64,000 nucleotides of DNA, taken from assembly GCA_036023115.1 (NCBI GenBank), contig JAYKKT010000074.1:9546501-9610500 (forward strand), read 5' to 3'. Within the stretch, counting starts at the first letter, position 1; every line of letters begins with the position of its first letter. The notes beneath the pieces are model-generated. The model saw nothing but the letters and a program-made list of their open reading frames with translations. It searched no databases and was not told the origin of the DNA. This document shows, one piece after another, positions 58,771 through 64,000 of the stretch. The position numbers and the translations under genes were made by a program. This stretch comes from Brasenia schreberi (Eukaryota > Streptophyta > Magnoliopsida > Nymphaeales > Cabombaceae).

Positions 58771-59777
58771 CACATATGGCAAGACTTACAAATAAATAAA
58801 TAAATATCATTATCAATATAAATATATGCTTGAACTTCTGTTTATAAAAGGCTGATTATTTTTCAAATAACAATTTGACCATAGTTTCCAGAGTATGCAT
58901 CAAACAAATTCCCGAAGTTGGAAATGATGCATTTTACATTTTCTGTAAAATTTGTCTTATAGTGTTGCTTATGTCAATGTCATTAAGGGGTCTTTGATTC
59001 TCAGGTCGAGACTATGGAACTGGATATTCCAGTTCGAGCCTCAACGGTGATCGGTCTCATAATGGGACAAAAAGCGGGTGGTATGACTTCTCTTTTTATC
59101 CGAAACTAGTGTCTTATTGCAAGCCAAGCTGGGTTCCAGGGGACTTAAATTTGTTGGGCCTATTTTCTATATGAACGAGCCGAGCTAGTTAATAGCCGAA
59201 GAGCCACCATACGATCATATTCACAAAGGGTTTGCCAAGTTTTTTTAGCCGAACTGGACTCGGTTGAGTTGAAAAGGAGGTTTCCTTAAACACCCGAAAT
59301 TTACAGATCTTTATTGAAAAAACATATATATCTTAAAAGTCTTCCTTGTGGAAAAGGTAAAAACAAAATTAAATCTTCATTTGCCTTGAATACCGTAACA
59401 TTATTAATCAATCCAGATGGCACTCAAACTGCTGACCCAGTCTGGGGTGGCCATGAATGCACGTATTCGATAGTTACCAGCTTTGTTGGTGAAGGAAAGA
59501 TCAGAGAGCACTATGTGAGAATCAACCGATGGCCGTGCATGGCTGTTTCTCGAAGGCAGTAATGGAGCTGGGAGCTAAACAATCATTTCTACAACTACTC
59601 CAGCATTCCTGATCCCCATGAGGTGGGTGGCACTGGGCCATTGTTTCCTGTGTGGTGAAACCAAACGCCGCTCACAAATAAAAGAAACATTGTAGCAAAA
59701 GGGTGGTAGACGGTAAGTATGTATTGTGATAGCTTAGAATAAGATAGCAAGCCTTGGTACTGGTCTTGAAGCGTTTC
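58771..59777. other. Intergenic DNA with an orphan open stretch
   Basis: An 82-codon plus-strand frame (59314-59562) ends in NPDGTQTADPVWGGHECTYS, then IVTSFVGEGKIREHYVRINRW, then PCMAVSRRQ. Its composition looks like real protein, perhaps an old exon, but I do not recognise a family, and no partner exons were found on either side. Confidence 0.3.
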
Positions 59778-60116
59778 TGTTAGTGGGCTCTAAATTCAGA
59801 AAGAAATGTGCATTTCTGTATGTACGTCTTGAAGAAAATAATTTCATTCATTAACATAAAGAAACTTACATAAATCAGCATATTAGAGGCATCCCTCCAA
59901 TCTACCCCAAAACCGCACGGAGCCTCCACTTGCAGCCGTCCACCTTCTTAATTCTAATCCTAAACCTAATCTACTTATATATAGTGACTCTAACTTGAAT
60001 GACTATATTACTCCTGATTAGTTTAAACCTAACTAAACAATCACCACCTATACTAAGACTCATGATAATTACATAATGACTCTAAACATAAAACAAACTT
60101 AGAACAGGTTATAACA
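59778..60116 (-). repeat. 3' LTR of the right-edge Copia element
   Basis: On the minus strand it begins TGTTATAACCTG after a polypurine tract (CTTGAGGGAGAG) and ends CCCACTAACA. The outer five bases TGTTA/TAACA are inverted copies. It has a possible TATA (CTATATATAAG) and is 339 bp. The partner LTR lies beyond the right edge. Confidence 0.75.
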
Positions 60117-63100
60117 CTCTCCCTCAAGTTGGGTGAAAGATATTGAGAATGGCCAACTTGCATAATGTTTCCTTGAGTTGTGTGTTAGTAGTAGCCTTAG
60201 TCAAGAAATCAGCTCTCTGTTTTGCAGATTGAACATATTCCAACTTGAATTCTTGTCTAGATATCTTCTCTCGGATGAAATGACAGTCAATTTCTATATG
60301 TTTAGTTCTTTCATGATATATAGGATTTGAAGTCATCTGAATTGTTGCACTACTATCACAATATAATAGGATAGGTTGAGTATGAGTAAATCCAATTTCA
60401 CTTATGAATGAAGATACTCATTTTCCTTTACACATGGCTTGAGCAATTGCTCTGTATTCAACTTCAGCTGTAGATCGAGCAACAATTGTTTATTTTTTGC
60501 TCTTCCATGATATAATATTACCACCAAGTAGTGTCACATATTCAATAGTTGATTTGCGGTCATCTTGAGATACAGCCTAGTTTGCATCAGAATAAATTTC
60601 AATATCAAGATTGGAAGATTTGGAATAAAGTAAACTCATTCCCGATGTTGATTTGAGATATCTTAGAATCTTGTACACTGCCTTCATATGATTCTTAGAA
60701 TCTTGTACACTACCTTCAAAATAGGCTCTTGGAGACTGCTTTAACCCATAAATAGCTTTATTTTGTTTGCACACTCTATTATTAGAAGTTTTGACATCCA
60801 TGCCTGGAGGTAGTTCCATGTAAACCTCTTCATTTAAGTATCCCTATAAGAAGGCATTTTTCACATCTAGTTGTCATAGGTCCCACTTCAAATTTCAGCC
60901 ATACTTAGAAGTATTCGGATGGAAGTAAGTTTAGCCATAGGTGCGAATGTTTTTGTATAGTCAATACCATATGACTGACTATATCCTTTTGCAACTAACC
61001 TTGCTTTATATCTTTCAATAGTTTCATCTGTCTTATATTTAATAGTGAATACCCACTTCATCCAACAACATTCCAGTCATGGGGTAGCTATGTGATAGTC
61101 CATGTATTATTCTTCTCAAGAGCATTCAATTCATCTTCAATTGATGCTTTCTATAATAGACATTTGATTGCTTCTTCAAACTTTGAAGGTACTTTGTGTT
61201 GTTCAGCATTCATAGCAAAGTTTTAATATTTCTCAGAAGTATTAGCATATGTGACAAAATCAGTAATAGGATACCATGCACAAGTACGTTTACCTTTCCG
61301 AATAGCAATAAGAATTTTCAAGTCTTCTTCCACTTCCAATTGAGGATCTGAGTCAGAGGAAATATCTTTGGTCTCTTGATGTTGAACATGTTCTTCTTGA
61401 GGGTAAATGATATGCCTTGACCCTCTTTTATCCACCACCATTTCCTTTAGTTCTCCTACCCTATTTTCAACCTCACCGGTATTAGAGGAAGCACACATAG
61501 AGTATTATGCTAAGGTGTAATTGGCTCCCCCTAGGAAGAATAATAAGGAGTTAATTATAAGAAGGTAACATCTATGGATACGTATAGTTTCTTAAGAAGG
61601 GGATCATAACATTTATAACCCTTTGAGAATTGAAATAACCAAGAAAGATACACTTTACTAGGATCTAGTTTGTTACGATTTGGAAGGTGAATATGTACAA
61701 AGCATGAACAACCAAAGATACGTGGAACTATATGAAAAGGTTTTAATTTATTATCGAGACATTTCATTGGACTTTCATCCTTGAGAATATTACTGGGCAT
61801 CTTATTTATCAGATATACTGCAGTAAGGACAACTTCTCTCCAATAGAACTTAGGAATATTATTTTGGAGTTATAGGGTTCTAGCTACCTCTAGAATATGA
61901 CAATTCTTTCTTTCAGCAATACCATTCTATTGAGGAGTATAGGAACAAGAAGTTTGATGAACAATCCCATGAGAGTGTAGGTATTCTTGCAACTGTCTGC
62001 TAGTATATTCTCCATCATTATCAGAACGCAAAATTTTTATAAAAGTATTAAATTGAGTAAGAATAAATTTGTGCACAATAGAAAAAATAGTAGAAACATC
62101 AAATTTTGATTTTATTAAATAAACGATTGTAAGACATGTACAATCATCAATAAAGGACACAAAGTATTTCTAACCAAACTCGAACCCCATATATTTGAAT
62201 GTAGAAGCTCAAAAGGTTTGGATCCCCTAGAATCACTTAAAGATAAGAAGCTCTTTGGTGTTTCTCGAGCTGATAAGCATCACATTCAAAATATAATTTA
62301 TTGGACTCTACTTTAAGGTGAGACAGAATATATTGAATTTTTGACACAAGTAGGTGACCCAAACGACAATGCCAAAGGTGAATTTCTGCATCTGAACTGC
62401 TGAAGCTGAAGCACTATAAGAAGTATGTTGAACTTTATCTTCAAGAATGTATAAGCCCTTTTATAGTCTATCATAACCAAAGATTTTCTCCGTCTTCAGA
62501 TCCTGAAATACACAACCAGTAGAATCAAAGGTTATACTGCAGTTCATAGTACGTGTTAAAGAACTAACTGAAAGCGGGTTTATAGGGAAACTTGGAAAAT
62601 GATAGAGTGATTTTAATTCTGAAAACTATGTAGGTACACTTCCCTGTCCTATCATATAAGTGTACGAACCATCTGTCAATTTAATTGATTCCCGTTTTTT
62701 AAGAAATCTATATTCTGAAAAATATGATGATTCTCCTACCATGTGATCTGTTGCACCTGAATCAATTATCCAAGTTCTTGAATTAGAATGAGAATGGTTG
62801 TTACCCTTTGTAGTATGAGTCGCTTTTGCTACTATGGCCTGAGAAGTCGATGGTTGAGACTATGCTGATAATTTTGTTTTTATACCCTCTATCCTTTTAA
62901 TGATCTCTTGAATTCCATCTGTACTTTGTGTTGAATTTTCTGCAGCATTAACAAAATAATTTTGATTTCTATAATATTCAAGTCTGCCATGTAATTCCTA
63001 AGAGTTTTCTCTAGAATGCCTTGATTTGCCGCAGTGAGAACAAACAAGTCTTTTCCTTTCATCAGAGTGGAATCTGCTACGTCCACGTCCACGATTTTTT

Positions 63101-64000
63101 TGACCACCCCTTCCACGATAATTTGGATTCTCTCCTCTTGTTTGAAGTGCATGTTAGTCTATAATAGGATTTTTGTCCTTCTCAAGGTTTCTACGATCTT
63201 CTTCTCTCTTCTTCTCTGATAAATAGTGAGTAAATTGTCCCCAGTGAAAGAAGCTCTTCTCTGCCCAATATATTGAATTTTATTGACTTAAATTCTGAGT
63301 TGACACCCCACAATAAGTTAAATATTTTCTTCTTTTCAATTTCAGCATTTCTTTCAATCTGACACGCTGTACACTTTATGCTCGTATAATAAAGAAGTTC
63401 ATCCCAAAGTCTTCGTAGATCTGCATAGTATTCACTTACGAACAAATTTCCTTGTTTACATTTCCTAATTCTTTTTAAAATTTTATATTCCTTCGCTACA
63501 TTCTTTTTTTTGAAATATGCATCAGACACCACACCAAATTTCATGTGGAGATTCAAGAAACATAAATGTTTTTGCAATAGATGGAATCATGGATTGAAGT
63601 AATCAGGATGATATTAACGCATCTTATCTTCTCCAAATAGGGTATTGTGTATGATGAATATCTGGGATAGGTGTTTGACCCATTAGGTGAGTCCATCTCT
63701 CCCTAGCTATAACTGTCAGTTCCACAGATTGATATCACTCTAAGTAATTTCTGTCATCTAACTTAGTTGTAGTAATCTGAAAATTCTCTGATTTTTCATT
63801 GATGATATGTTCTGGCATCATGGAAGGAATTTCAACTCCTTTTCCTTTACTTGTCATATATGTATTTTCCCTGAATTCGAATCTGTAAGAATCAGATGTA
63901 AAGTATAATCTGATTCAATGATAAAGTGAACAATATCAATCTTATATGTCAGCCAAAATAGGTCCTTCAACTAAATCACACGAACAAGCACAAGTGGAAA
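59778..64000 (-). mobile_element. Decayed Ty1/copia element running off the right edge
   Basis: Broken minus-strand frames in Copia order. Gag starts near 63850 (IPSMMPEHIINEK, then LDDRNYLE) and continues at 63577-63191 (SEYYADLRRLWDELLYY, then LLWGVNSEF). A zinc-knuckle region (Cys/His near 63030) and an integrase core follow (FIDDCTCLTIVYLIKSKFD, then LRSDNDGEYTSRQLQEYLHS at 62160-61927). Then come FGCSCFVHIHLPNRNKLDPS (61800-61555), RT pieces (near 61000 and 60819-60577) and RNase H ([20 protein letters not shown], 60336-60124), then the LTR. Many stops. The 5' LTR is outside the window. Confidence 0.9.

Overview
The window is plant nuclear DNA from a flowering plant that is probably not a grass. 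Genes are split by long AT-rich introns with GT-AG borders, plant-specific proteins are present, and most of the rest is transposable elements: Ty1/copia LTR elements, RTE-clade LINEs, SINEs, hAT elements and MITE-like pieces. The lineage cannot be named from the sequence alone.

Host genes, left to right. (1) The start of a PIROGI/SRA1/CYFIP-type gene (WAVE/SCAR complex) on the minus strand. Its first coding exon lies in a 258-bp tandem duplication (9828-10343), and the rest of the gene is not seen here. (2) An NLE (Notchless-type WD40, 60S ribosome biogenesis) gene on the plus strand, 13551-25402, in 13 exons. (3) A plant SHG1/BOD1-domain gene on the plus strand, 28834-32992, in 3 exons. (4) A TRM/DUF4378-family gene on the minus strand, 37914-42213, with a likely untranslated leader exon near 52.44-52.7 kb. 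Elements have entered several of these introns, and one has entered an exon.

The main event is a 4.93-kb Copia element (14504-19437) with two 375-bp LTRs that read identically and a 5-bp target duplication. It sits inside NLE exon 3, three bases before the splice donor, and brings a stop codon within four codons. Without the insertion the NLE exons add up to an intact 477-residue frame, so this looks like a very young insertion into a presumably essential gene. NLE intron 6 holds a decayed RTE LINE that itself contains a decayed hAT fragment.

The second focus is a complete hAT transposon (43849-47265). It has a perfect 8-bp target duplication, terminal inverted repeats, an open three-exon transposase of about 769 residues, and unusual subterminal arrays of GTATCG/CGATAC motifs folded into perfect palindromes. 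It lies inside an old minus-strand Copia (about 42.74-50.42 kb), which probably lies in the first intron of the TRM gene. The same Copia carries a 58-bp RTE 3'-end insertion with a perfect 19-bp target duplication.

A short SINE family (copies near 3.8, 12.3 and 29.6 kb) ends in a tail resembling the RTE LINE 3' end, which suggests it is mobilised by RTE proteins. The right part (53-59 kb) has no confident gene. It holds MITE-like elements, including a 1.0-kb hAT-type element, and a foldback structure. From 59.8 kb to the end lies a decayed minus-strand Copia that runs out of the window.
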